Source: CBDESM01 sp965205165 (GTDB taxonomy: Bacteria > Chloroflexota > Dehalococcoidia > Bin125). Taken from it: a stretch of 64,000 nt of DNA. The DNA lies in NCBI GenBank assembly GCA_965205165.1, contig OZ242037.1, positions 248,001 through 312,000 on the forward strand, given 5' to 3'. Below the pieces are notes generated by a model. The model saw only the letters and a program-made list of their open reading frames with translations. It searched no databases and was not told the origin of the DNA. This document shows positions 9,305-16,747 of this stretch, piece by piece (positions within the stretch are counted from its first letter, which is position 1; the number at the start of each line of letters is the position of its first letter). Made by a program: the position numbers and the translations under genes.

Positions 9305-9598
9305 CTAGCCCGCGCCCCCGGCGTGTTCGCCGCCTTGGGGGCCGTAGAAGACTACCCAGACTTTGAGGTGCTCGAAATTCTCGAAGCGGTGGGGGACGCC
9401 GGCGCCGACGTAGAGGACGTCGCCGGCGGCGCAGGGGAGGCGCTCCTCGCCGCGGACGAACTCGCCGCGGCCTTCGGCGACGATGTAGACCTCGTCCTGC
9501 TCGTGGGGCTGCTGCTCGTCGGCGCCGATGGGGGCGTAGAGGCCGACGGACATCGTGCCGTGGCGCAGGTACTCCGTGTAGAAATCGGCGCTGGGCAT
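9305..9598 (-). CDS. Small cupin-domain protein
   Basis: A 97-residue single-domain beta barrel. The first cupin motif is visible as PHEQDEVYIVAEGRGEF and the second as GDVLYVGAGVPHRFEN, with His/Glu/His metal ligands in the expected places. Such stand-alone cupins bind a divalent metal and act as enzymes or small-molecule binders; nothing here fixes the substrate. The ATG is preceded by AGGAG. It is divergent from the DinB-like gene that starts 50 bp away and convergent with the nuclease-like paralog. Confidence 0.85.
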   Translation of the reverse strand: MPSADFYTEYLRHGTMSVGLYAPIGADEQQPHEQDEVYIVAEGRGEFVRGEERLPCAAGDVLYVGAGVPHRFENFEHLKVWVVFYGPQGGEHAGGAG

Positions 9599-9647
9599 GG
9601 GCGGCTCCTATCATCCAAGCCTAGCCGCAGATCGGACGGAGGCCGCG

Positions 9648-10172
9648 ATGAACCTGAGCCAGCTCGAAGTGATCCAGCAGGGGATGGGCCAGATGCACGG
9701 GATGCTCGACAAGGCCGTGGGCGAGATGACGGCGGAGCAGCTGAACCACCGCTCGGAGGAGGGCGTCTCGGCCTTCTTCTCGCTCTGGCACTACGTGCGC
9801 ACGGAGGACAACATCGTCAACTACTGCGCCCAGCGCCGCAACACGGTCTGGCTGGCCGACGGCTGGGACGAGCACTTCGGCCTGCACCGCACCGCGCAGG
9901 GCACCGGAATGACCAAGGAGCAGGCCGACGCGGTCGTCCTCGACGACGTCGAGGGCTGGCTGACCTACCAGCAGGCGGTCTGGGCCGCCTCCGCCGAGTG
10001 GCTGGCCGCGCTCGGCCCCGGCAACCTCGAGGACGAGATCCTGATCAAGCCCGCGCCGCCGATGACCACCTGGCAGGCCCTGACCGGGATGCTCCTCTAC
10101 CACGGCTTCCGCCATGTGGGGGAGATCGAGCACGCACGAGGGCTGGCGGGGCTGAGCGGGCTGACGATTTGA
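9648..10172 (+). CDS. DinB/DUF664-like four-helix-bundle protein
   Basis: A 174-residue protein (start taken at ATG 9648 because CGGAGG lies just upstream; an in-frame ATG at 9597 would add 17 unconvincing residues). It has the DinB-superfamily look: an amphipathic first helix (QQGMGQMHGMLDKAV), a mid helix with WHYVRTEDNIVNY and a last helix YHGFRHVGEIEHARGL, which provide the three histidines of the usual metal site. Relatives are metal-dependent thiol transferases or enzymes of unknown substrate. It stands alone between the divergent cupin and a small zinc-ribbon gene 51 bp downstream. Confidence 0.75.
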   Translation: MNLSQLEVIQQGMGQMHGMLDKAVGEMTAEQLNHRSEEGVSAFFSLWHYVRTEDNIVNYCAQRRNTVWLADGWDEHFGLHRTAQGTGMTKEQADAVVLDDVEGWLTYQQAVWAASAEWLAALGPGNLEDEILIKPAPPMTTWQALTGMLLYHGFRHVGEIEHARGLAGLSGLTI

Positions 10173-10223
10173 CAGCATGGCTGATTTCCAATAATGTAAA
10201 GCCTTGAACATGGGGAGGGCATC

Positions 10224-10391
10224 ATGTCTAAGTCAGGCCGAGGAAAATGTCGTGACTGCGGGAAATCTCAATGGCAGTGCACGGAATGTGGCTCAAGAGG
10301 TTGCGGAAACACCTCCTGTGGAAATTACGTCTGGAAGGACGGTGGCTTCCTTGTGGGAACCTATTGCGTAGACTGCGGTAAGGGTGCGTAA
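10224..10391 (+). CDS. 55-residue cysteine-rich (zinc-ribbon-like) microprotein
   Basis: A short frame from ATG 10224 to TAA 10391 with a near-consensus ribosome site (GGGGAGGG) five bases upstream. The product has eight cysteines: Cys9-x2-Cys12, Cys19-x2-Cys22, Cys27, Cys32, Cys48-x2-Cys51, interspersed with glycine, arginine and lysine. This is the pattern of a protein binding two zinc ions. It lies between the DinB-like gene and the convergent cyclase gene. I do not recognise the family; nucleic-acid binding or a structural metal ribbon are both possible. The regular cysteine spacing and the ribosome site make a real gene likely. Confidence 0.6.
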   Translation: MSKSGRGKCRDCGKSQWQCTECGSRGCGNTSCGNYVWKDGGFLVGTYCVDCGKGA

Positions 10392-10418
10392 TGTCGATTC
10401 TGAGGGCGGGTGTGCCGC

Positions 10419-11342
10419 CTAGAACACCGCGATCGGGTTCACGGGGGAGCCGGTGCCGCCTTGGACGTTGAGGGGGAGGACGCAGAGGAGCATCTCGTAG
10501 CGGCCTTCCTCGGCGCAGGCGCGGGCGAGGGGTTCGAGCAGGGCGTTGTCGAGCAGGGCGACGCCGAAGCTGTAGATGACGCCGTGGACGCCCCAGGCGA
10601 GGCCGTATTCGTCGGGGCGGGCGTCCATCATGTCCCAGCCGAGCAGGGCGACGTCGTGGTCGCGGATGAAGATGCTGGTGCTGGCGTGCAGGCCGGGGCT
10701 GGGCGGCTGGCCGAAGAAATCGTCGGGGTGGTCGGCTTGGTAGGCCTCCCGGCCGCTGTAGACCAGCAGGGCGTCGCCCGGTTCGACCGACACGCCCTGC
10801 GACTTGGCGACGTCCTCCAGCTCCGCGCCCATCACGGGGCGGTCGAGCGTCACGTAGGGCGTGCCGCGGAACTTGGGCACGTCCAGCAGCACCGCCTTGG
10901 TGAAGATGCCGTCCTTCCAGGCGGTCACGTCGCCGAACAGCGCGCCCTTGGCGGAGTCGATCGCCTCCTCGGGCTCCCGGCCCTGCCAGATGCCGTCCTG
11001 GTCCCAGATGTGGCAGAGGGCGTCGATGTGGGTGAAGGTGTGGCCGTGGTAGATGAAGCCGTAGTAGTCGACCACGGCGCCGGAGGTGCCGTCGCCGCGC
11101 GGGGCGGTGCGCATGAAGTGCTGGGCGGGGGACGGGTTGATCGCGCTCGGGTCCTTGGGGTAGGGGCGGCTCAGGGAGACGGTGCGCCCGTTTTGCACGG
11201 AGGCGATGGCGGCCAGGCGCTTCTCGACCGTGATCAGGTTGATCGCGCCGACCGGGTCGTCCTCGCCCCAGCGGCCCCAGTTGCGCCGCTGCTTGTAGTT
11301 GCGCATGATCGCCTCGCGGCTGGGCGACGGGTAGTGGGACAT
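10419..11342 (-). CDS. Putative cyclase / kynurenine-formamidase-like metal hydrolase
   Basis: A 307-residue member of the cyclase family (PF04199 type). The metal-binding motif is seen as HGHTFTHIDALCH in the middle of the N-terminal half, and the family's C-terminal block appears as GGTGSPVNPIAVF. Members hydrolyse N-formylkynurenine, isatin or related amides, or act in polyketide cyclisation; the length and the terminal SPVNP motif resemble the longer cyclase-family hydrolases. GAGGAGG precedes the ATG. It is transcribed divergently from the LLM oxidoreductase gene about 100 bp away. Confidence 0.85.
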   Translation of the reverse strand: MSHYPSPSREAIMRNYKQRRNWGRWGEDDPVGAINLITVEKRLAAIASVQNGRTVSLSRPYPKDPSAINPSPAQHFMRTAPRGDGTSGAVVDYYGFIYHGHTFTHIDALCHIWDQDGIWQGREPEEAIDSAKGALFGDVTAWKDGIFTKAVLLDVPKFRGTPYVTLDRPVMGAELEDVAKSQGVSVEPGDALLVYSGREAYQADHPDDFFGQPPSPGLHASTSIFIRDHDVALLGWDMMDARPDEYGLAWGVHGVIYSFGVALLDNALLEPLARACAEEGRYEMLLCVLPLNVQGGTGSPVNPIAVF

Positions 11343-11446
11343 CGGCGGCCTCCTCGGGCTGTTCCACGGGGCAAGATAGCCGCCGTTATGATCGCTGCGG
11401 CGGGCGGCCCGGCGACTCCGGTCCGGCGCAGGATGGAGGCGATGAG

Positions 11447-12292
11447 ATGACCGATTTCGGCGTGTCGATGTTCCCGACCGACTATGCGATCCAGCCGCCC
11501 GAGCTGGCGCGCGAGGCCGAAGCGCGCGGCTTCGAATCGCTCTGGTTCCCCGAGCACACGCACATCCCGACCAGCCGCCAATCGCCCTGGCCGGGCGGCG
11601 GCGACCTGCCGCAGGAGTACTGGCACACGCACGACCCGTTCGTCTCGCTGATGGCCGCGGCGGCCGCGACCGAGAAGATCAAGGTCGGCACCGGCATCCT
11701 GCTCGTGCCGGAGCACGACGTGCTGGTCGCCGCCAAATCCGCCGCCTCGCTCGACATGATCTCCGGCGGCCGCCTGATCCTCGGCATCGGGGCCGGCTGG
11801 AACGCGGAGGAGCTGGAGAACCACGGCTGGAACTTCAAGGACCGCTGGAAGGTGACCCGCGAGATCGTGCTCGCCTGGCGGGAACTCTGGACCCAGGACG
11901 AGCCGGAGTTCCACGGGGAGTTCATCGATTTCGACCCGGTCTGGTCCTACCCCAAGCCGGCGCAGGAGAACGGCCCCGACATCCTGCTCGGCGCGCAGTC
12001 GAAGTGGGCGTTCGACCGGGTGGTCGACTACTGCGACGGCTGGCTGCCGATCGCGGCGCGGGGCGACATGCGCGAGGACATGGAGCGGCTGAAGGCGGCG
12101 GCGGACCGGGCCGAGCGCCCGTTCGACACGATCCAGCGCAGCATCTTCGGGGTCGGCCCCAACCCGGAGCAGGTGACCGACCTGATCGAGATGGGCTTCC
12201 AGCGGATCATCTTCGGCTTGCCGCCGGCGCCCGCTGAGACCGTGCTTCCGATGCTCGAGAACTACGCCAAGCTCAAGGCGGAGTTCGAGTAG
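11447..12292 (+). CDS. LLM-class (luciferase-like) F420/FMN-dependent oxidoreductase
   Basis: A 281-residue TIM-barrel protein. It begins DFGVSMFPTDYAI, then has the family landmarks ESLWFPEHTH, KIKVGTGILLVP, ASLDMISGGRLILGIGAGWN and, near the end, an LLPMLENYAKLK-like helix. The ISGGRLILGIGAGW segment is that of short F420-dependent LLM proteins. The substrate is unknown. GGAGG stands 8 bp before the ATG. It may be co-transcribed with the SpoU methyltransferase 12 bp downstream. Confidence 0.88.
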   Translation: MTDFGVSMFPTDYAIQPPELAREAEARGFESLWFPEHTHIPTSRQSPWPGGGDLPQEYWHTHDPFVSLMAAAAATEKIKVGTGILLVPEHDVLVAAKSAASLDMISGGRLILGIGAGWNAEELENHGWNFKDRWKVTREIVLAWRELWTQDEPEFHGEFIDFDPVWSYPKPAQENGPDILLGAQSKWAFDRVVDYCDGWLPIAARGDMREDMERLKAAADRAERPFDTIQRSIFGVGPNPEQVTDLIEMGFQRIIFGLPPAPAETVLPMLENYAKLKAEFE

Positions 12293-12304
12293 GCGCGGGA
12301 TCAG

Positions 12305-13042
12305 ATGGCGCTGACCCGATCCCGCCTGTCCGAGCTGCGCCGCCTCAAAACGGCCGCCGGCAGGCGGGAGCAGGGGGCGTTTCTGCTGGATGGGGCAAAG
12401 CTGGTGCGGGACGCGCTGGCCGCGGGGGCGCCCGTGCGCGAGGTGTTCGCGGTCGAGCCGTCGGAGTTCCCCGGCGCGGTGCAGATCTCCGCGGCTGACG
12501 CGGAACGGCTCTCGGATGCGCGCACGCCGCAGGGGGTCTTCGCGCTGGTGGACGACTGCACCTGCGGGGCGGCGGACGCCATCGCCGGGCTCGATCCGGG
12601 ATCGCCGTTCCGCATCGTCGCGCTCGACGGCATTCAGGATCCGGGCAACGCGGGGGCGATCATCCGCTCGGCCGCGGCTTTCGACTGCGATGCGGTGCTG
12701 TTCGGGCCGGATTGCGCGGATCCGACCCATCCGCGGGTGACGCGGGGGGCGACGGGGGCTTGGTTCGCAATCGGGATTTGGCGCTCGGCGGAGCTGGCCT
12801 GCGACTTGGCGCGGCTTGCCTCCGCGGGCGCGGAGATCGTCGCGGCCGCGGCGGACGGGGAGCCCTTCGCCGGCGTCGGCGAGCGGTCGGTCTTGGTGTT
12901 CGGCAACGAGGGGGCGGGCATATCCGCGGCTTTGGAGCCGTTGATTGATCGGCGCGTCGGCGTGGCGCTGGCGCGGGGGGTCGAGTCCTTGAACGTGGCG
13001 GTGGCGGCGGGCATTCTGCTATCGCGGGCGCGGGAGGCGTGA
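12305..13042 (+). CDS. TrmH/SpoU-family RNA 2'-O-methyltransferase
   Basis: A 245-residue SPOUT enzyme using S-adenosylmethionine to methylate ribose 2'-OH in rRNA or tRNA. The N-terminal part resembles the substrate-binding domain of RlmB-like proteins. The knotted catalytic domain has motif 1 (ALDGIQDPGNAGAIIRSA, with the Asn and Arg), motif 2 (LVFGNEGAGIS) and motif 3 (GVESLNVAVAAGILLSRA). Target RNA not deducible. Its TGA overlaps by one base the ATG of exonuclease III, implying coupled translation. Confidence 0.9.
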   Translation: MALTRSRLSELRRLKTAAGRREQGAFLLDGAKLVRDALAAGAPVREVFAVEPSEFPGAVQISAADAERLSDARTPQGVFALVDDCTCGAADAIAGLDPGSPFRIVALDGIQDPGNAGAIIRSAAAFDCDAVLFGPDCADPTHPRVTRGATGAWFAIGIWRSAELACDLARLASAGAEIVAAAADGEPFAGVGERSVLVFGNEGAGISAALEPLIDRRVGVALARGVESLNVAVAAGILLSRAREA

Positions 13043-13806
13043 TGCGCATCACCACTTGGAACGTGAACGGAATTCGGGCGCGGGAGGACCGCGTGCTGAA
13101 CTGGCTGGACGCCAACCGGCCGGACGTGCTCTGCCTGCAAGAGCTGAAATGCACGGAGGAGCAGTTCCCCTACGACGGCTTCGACGAGCTGGGCTATCAG
13201 CTCAGCATCCACGGGCAGAAATCGTGGAACGGCGTCGCGGTGGTCTCGCTGGACTTCCCGGATGCGGTCAAGCCGGCGGTGCCCTGGGCGGAGGACGATC
13301 AGGCGCGGGGGATCGCGGCGACGGTGGGCGGGGTCGAGGTGGTGAGCCTGTACGTGCCGAACGGGCGCTCGGTGGACAATCCGGCCTACCAGTACAAGCT
13401 GGAGTGGCTTGATCGGCTGCGGGCGTGGCTGGACGGGCGGGATGCCGCGGTTCCGCTGGTGCTCTGCGGTGATTACAACATCGCGCCGGATGATCGGGAC
13501 GTCTACGACGCGGAGTCCTGGGGGGAGGCGGTGCTCTGCTCGCCGCCGGAGCGGGAGCGCTTGCAGGCGCTGCTCGATTGGGGGCTGGAGGATGCTTACC
13601 GGCTGATCGATGAGAGCGGCGTCGCCTTCACCTGGTGGGATTACCGCGGCGCATCGCTGCAACGCAATCAGGGACTGCGGATCGACCATCACCTGATTTC
13701 GCAGCCGCTGGTGGAGCGGCTGAGCACGGTCGAGATCGATCTGGAGGAGCGGCGGGCGGAGAAGGCGTCGGACCACGCGCCGGTGACCTTGGTGCTGGAC
13801 GAGTAG
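13042..13806 (+). CDS. xth: Exodeoxyribonuclease III / AP endonuclease
   Basis: A 254-residue Xth-type enzyme of base-excision repair. All catalytic blocks are present: TTWNVNGIRARE (Asn), CLQELKC (metal-binding Glu), the SLYVPNG Tyr region, GDYNIAP (Asp and Asn), GLRIDHHLIS and the final SDHAPV (Asp-His pair). ATG 13042 is preferred over the GTG three bases upstream because the protein family starts M-R/K-I-x-x-W-N. It shares one base with the upstream methyltransferase stop codon. It ends 7 bp before the convergent amidase gene. Confidence 0.95.
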   Translation: MRITTWNVNGIRAREDRVLNWLDANRPDVLCLQELKCTEEQFPYDGFDELGYQLSIHGQKSWNGVAVVSLDFPDAVKPAVPWAEDDQARGIAATVGGVEVVSLYVPNGRSVDNPAYQYKLEWLDRLRAWLDGRDAAVPLVLCGDYNIAPDDRDVYDAESWGEAVLCSPPERERLQALLDWGLEDAYRLIDESGVAFTWWDYRGASLQRNQGLRIDHHLISQPLVERLSTVEIDLEERRAEKASDHAPVTLVLDE

Positions 13807-13813
13807 CGCGGTT

Positions 13814-15235
13814 TCAGAGCGGCGGGGCGCGATCTAGCCAGGGCATGGCGCGCTCGATCGCGGCGGCGCAGCGGATCACGGTCGCCTCGTCGCCGGGCTT
13901 GCCAATGAGCTGGATCGCGGTGGGCAGGCCATCGGGGTCGAAGCCGGTCGGGAGGGAGATGGCGGGGGCTTGGATCAGGTTGGCGATGGGGGTGAAGAAG
14001 ATCGAGATCATCCAGGGGTTGACCTTCTGGCCGGCGATCTGGGAGATGCGGGCGCCGTGCTCGTGGGCCGTGACCGCGGAAGTCGGGGTCGCGAGCAGGT
14101 CGTGGCGGCTGAAGAAGCCGCGCATCGCGGCTTGGAGGCGGTCGAGCCGGACGTAGGTTTCGGCGATTTCGACGCCGGAGAGCCGCTTGCCGCGGCGGAT
14201 GCTGCCGGCGGCGTAGTCGGCGAGCTCCTCCTCGCGGCCTTCGACGAGCTTGCCGTAGTTGGCGGCAGCGCCGACGGCGGAGAGCGCGGGGAAGATGTCG
14301 AGCGGATCGGGGATTGCCGGGGTCTCCTCGTGCAGCAGTGCGCCGGCGTCCGACAGCGCCGAGAGCGCGGCGCGGAACCGCTCTTCCACCGCCGGCTGGC
14401 ACGGGGCGTCGCCTGAGAGGGACGTTGTCCACGCGATGCTCAAGCCAGCGACGGTCGGATTCTCGGCGGCGGCGGTGAAATCGGGCACGGGGGCGGGCAG
14501 GGCGGTGATGTCGCGCTCGTCGGGGCCGGCCATGACCTGGAGCATCAGCGCGGCGTCGGCCACGGAGCGGGCGAGCGGGCCGTCGGTGGATATCTGGCTC
14601 ATACCTGCGCCGCGCTCGTGGCGCGGGATGCGGCGGCCTGTGGGCTTGAAGCCGACGACGCCGCAATAGGCGGCGGGCACGCGGACGGAGCCGCCGCCGT
14701 CGGTGCCGTGATGCAGCGGGCCGAGCCGGGCCGTGCAGGCCGCTGCGGCCCCGCCGCTGGAGCCGCCGGCGGTGCGCGCGGGGTTCCACGGATTGGCGGT
14801 CGGCTCGCCGAGCCGGTTCATCGTCTGCGCGGCGAGGCCGAATTCGGACGTGTTGGTCTTGCCGACGATGATCGCGCCCGCGGCGCGGAGCCGCTCGACG
14901 AGGATCTCGTCCCGCTGCGCCGGCGTCCGTTCGGTGACCAGCGAGCCCATCGTCGTTGGGATGCCGCCAACATCGATCAGGTCCTTGAGCGTCACCGGGA
15001 TGCCGAGTAGTGCCGGCGCTGCCTCCTGCCCCCCGCCGGCCCGCAGTCGCCCCCAGAGGTCTTCCGCCCCCTCCGCCTGGCTCCGCGCCAACTCCCCCGT
15101 CACCGCGGTGAACGCATGCAGCCGTGGCTCCAGCTCCCCAATCCGCCCCAGCAGCCCGTCAATCACCTCAACCGGCGAAGCCTCGCCGGCCGCGTACCTG
15201 GCGCGGAGCTCGGAAGCAGTCAGTTCGTGCAGCAT
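13814..15235 (-). CDS. Amidase-signature (AS) family amidohydrolase
   Basis: A 473-residue enzyme hydrolysing amide bonds with a Ser-cisSer-Lys triad. Lys84 lies in PVTLKDLID, the cis-Ser is in the glycine-rich GGSSGG motif (Ser159), and the nucleophile is Ser183 in DGGGSVRVP; the 24-residue serine spacing is that of the family. GatA is unlikely because no gatB or gatC is adjacent. ATG 15235 is chosen; a GTG two codons upstream is equally open. The cytoplasmic substrate is unknown. Confidence 0.88.
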   Translation of the reverse strand: MLHELTASELRARYAAGEASPVEVIDGLLGRIGELEPRLHAFTAVTGELARSQAEGAEDLWGRLRAGGGQEAAPALLGIPVTLKDLIDVGGIPTTMGSLVTERTPAQRDEILVERLRAAGAIIVGKTNTSEFGLAAQTMNRLGEPTANPWNPARTAGGSSGGAAAACTARLGPLHHGTDGGGSVRVPAAYCGVVGFKPTGRRIPRHERGAGMSQISTDGPLARSVADAALMLQVMAGPDERDITALPAPVPDFTAAAENPTVAGLSIAWTTSLSGDAPCQPAVEERFRAALSALSDAGALLHEETPAIPDPLDIFPALSAVGAAANYGKLVEGREEELADYAAGSIRRGKRLSGVEIAETYVRLDRLQAAMRGFFSRHDLLATPTSAVTAHEHGARISQIAGQKVNPWMISIFFTPIANLIQAPAISLPTGFDPDGLPTAIQLIGKPGDEATVIRCAAAIERAMPWLDRAPPL

Positions 15236-15419
15236 GCCCACAGGCTATCCGATGTCCAACCAGTTTCGCCGAGCGCCGATTCCAGCCCCCTCACCCGCGC
15301 TGATGCGCGTGTTCGCCACCGAGAGCGAGGCAGGCCACGAGGGGGCGTAGCCGAGGGAAGAGCGTGACGGGGCAAGGGTGTGCTAAGCGCGCTCGGAGCG
15401 AGGGGTAAGTGCGGGGTCG

Positions 15420-15860
15420 TCACGCCCATTTGACGATGGCGGCGATTGCGAACTCGATCGCGGCAAACGCGATCAGTGCCGGCCACTCCCAAGCCTGCGG
15501 GATGCCGTAGGCATATCGGCGGGCGTACTGCTCGGCGATCCGAGCGTCGGCGAAATAGCGTGCGCAAGTCAAAGCGCTGTCGCCGTTCCGTAGCGTGTCA
15601 TCAGGGTGTATCCACCTCCCACACCAGCAAAGCGCCCTTTCGCCAGCCTCCGGATCTCCGATCAGGGCGTTGCGGTAGATCATCCATTCGTCTGTCACCA
15701 CATTGGCGATGGTCTCTCCGGTTGTCGATTCAATGTGTCGCCCAACTTTCCGGTTATCGCCTTGGACCGTGTACACGAATCTATCTCGCCAGACAAGGCG
15801 CTTGAGCCAAAACGTGCCACTCTCTCCGCCACACTCGCACTTGGGCTTGAACAGTGCCAT
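15420..15860 (-). CDS. Hypothetical protein with N-terminal Cys pair and C-terminal membrane helix
   Basis: A 146-residue protein of unknown function. ATG 15860 is chosen because AGGAGG lies seven bases upstream; a start 17 codons earlier lacks this. The N-terminus has CEC and a later CWC (metal-ribbon-like), the middle is soluble and aromatic-rich, and the last 20 residues (ALIAFAAIEFAIAAIVKW) form one membrane helix. It would therefore be a C-tail-anchored protein. It lies downstream of, and in the same direction as, the exported protein gene at 15936-16682, so the two may be co-transcribed. No known family recognised. Confidence 0.6.
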   Translation of the reverse strand: MALFKPKCECGGESGTFWLKRLVWRDRFVYTVQGDNRKVGRHIESTTGETIANVVTDEWMIYRNALIGDPEAGERALCWCGRWIHPDDTLRNGDSALTCARYFADARIAEQYARRYAYGIPQAWEWPALIAFAAIEFAIAAIVKWA

Positions 15861-15935
15861 CTCATTCCTCCTTGTCCTTGCCTGTTGGCAGAACCAGCCA
15901 GCTGCGAGCAACCATCGCCGACCAACCCCGCGGTG

Positions 15936-16682
15936 TTAGGGGCACCGCTCTTCGAAGCGTCTAGTTGCTGTTTGATGTGTCGGAAAACGGCGATCAAAAT
16001 TCCGCTTGCTCCGATCGACCCTGTAGAAGGTGCTCCAGATCGCTGGGCGTTCTCTAGTTCCAGCGCCGTTTTCGAATTCGACGACGAGTGCCCTGAATCG
16101 ATCTGCAGACTGAGCCGCCCGCTCGAATACCTCAGGGTGGTTGCACAGATCTGATCTCGCGAGCGATTGAATGTACGACGCACCGCTCCAGAATTTTGCG
16201 TAGGCGCCCTGCACCTCTCCTGCCAGCTCGTCAAGCTCTGCATCCGTCAACGGGCCACACACTCCAAGCCCCTGCTCGACAATTTCGGCACGGTAGGCAG
16301 CCGCTTCCGCGTCGCGGCTAAGGGCGTTCATCCCTTCCAACTCTGAGAAATCAGCTTCCTCCAAGAGGCTTGCGAGCGCCGCTCCCAATGCTGCGCGGGT
16401 TTCTTGGGCACCGGCACTCGCCATTCTCACTGCTTCGGCTGCTCGCTCCGAAACAGCGTCGCACCCGTTCACCATCTGTGCCGCGCTTTCGGCCGCGTCA
16501 GCATGCTCGCTGGTCTGCGCGACCAGCTTGACCGCATCTGCCACACTGAATTCCGCCTGTGCCTGTTGCTGCTGTTCCTCCACAACAGGCGTCTCCGGCA
16601 CAGGCTGCTCTTCACCTCCGCACACCGTCGCGCCCAGCGCGAACACGGCCAGCAGTCCCAGCGTCATCAGTCGTCGCATCAT
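15936..16682 (-). CDS. Exported helical protein of unknown function
   Basis: A 248-residue protein with a clear signal peptide (MMRRLMTLGLLAVFALGATVC). The cysteine at the cleavage region is preceded by valine, so it is not a canonical lipobox and lipidation is uncertain. A Pro/Glu/Gln-rich linker follows, then a largely alpha-helical, Ala/Glu-rich domain with three further cysteines and a C-terminal Cys. No family is recognised. It precedes the tail-anchored hypothetical gene in the same direction. Confidence 0.6.
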   Translation of the reverse strand: MMRRLMTLGLLAVFALGATVCGGEEQPVPETPVVEEQQQQAQAEFSVADAVKLVAQTSEHADAAESAAQMVNGCDAVSERAAEAVRMASAGAQETRAALGAALASLLEEADFSELEGMNALSRDAEAAAYRAEIVEQGLGVCGPLTDAELDELAGEVQGAYAKFWSGASYIQSLARSDLCNHPEVFERAAQSADRFRALVVEFENGAGTRERPAIWSTFYRVDRSKRNFDRRFPTHQTATRRFEERCP

Positions 16683-16747
16683 CTCGCTCCTTCGTTGACC
16701 AGCCTCATCAGTGCGGGGAGGTCATCCTCCGCAGACTGGCGGGGCGG

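Noticed and set aside
13814..15235. GatA subunit of the tRNA amidotransferase
   Set aside because: gatB and gatC are not adjacent and the sequence is that of a general amidase; GatA cannot be claimed from the motifs alone.
15936..16682. Lipoprotein call for the exported helical protein
   Set aside because: The residue before the candidate cysteine is valine (A-T-V-C), which does not fit the usual lipobox; only export is supported.
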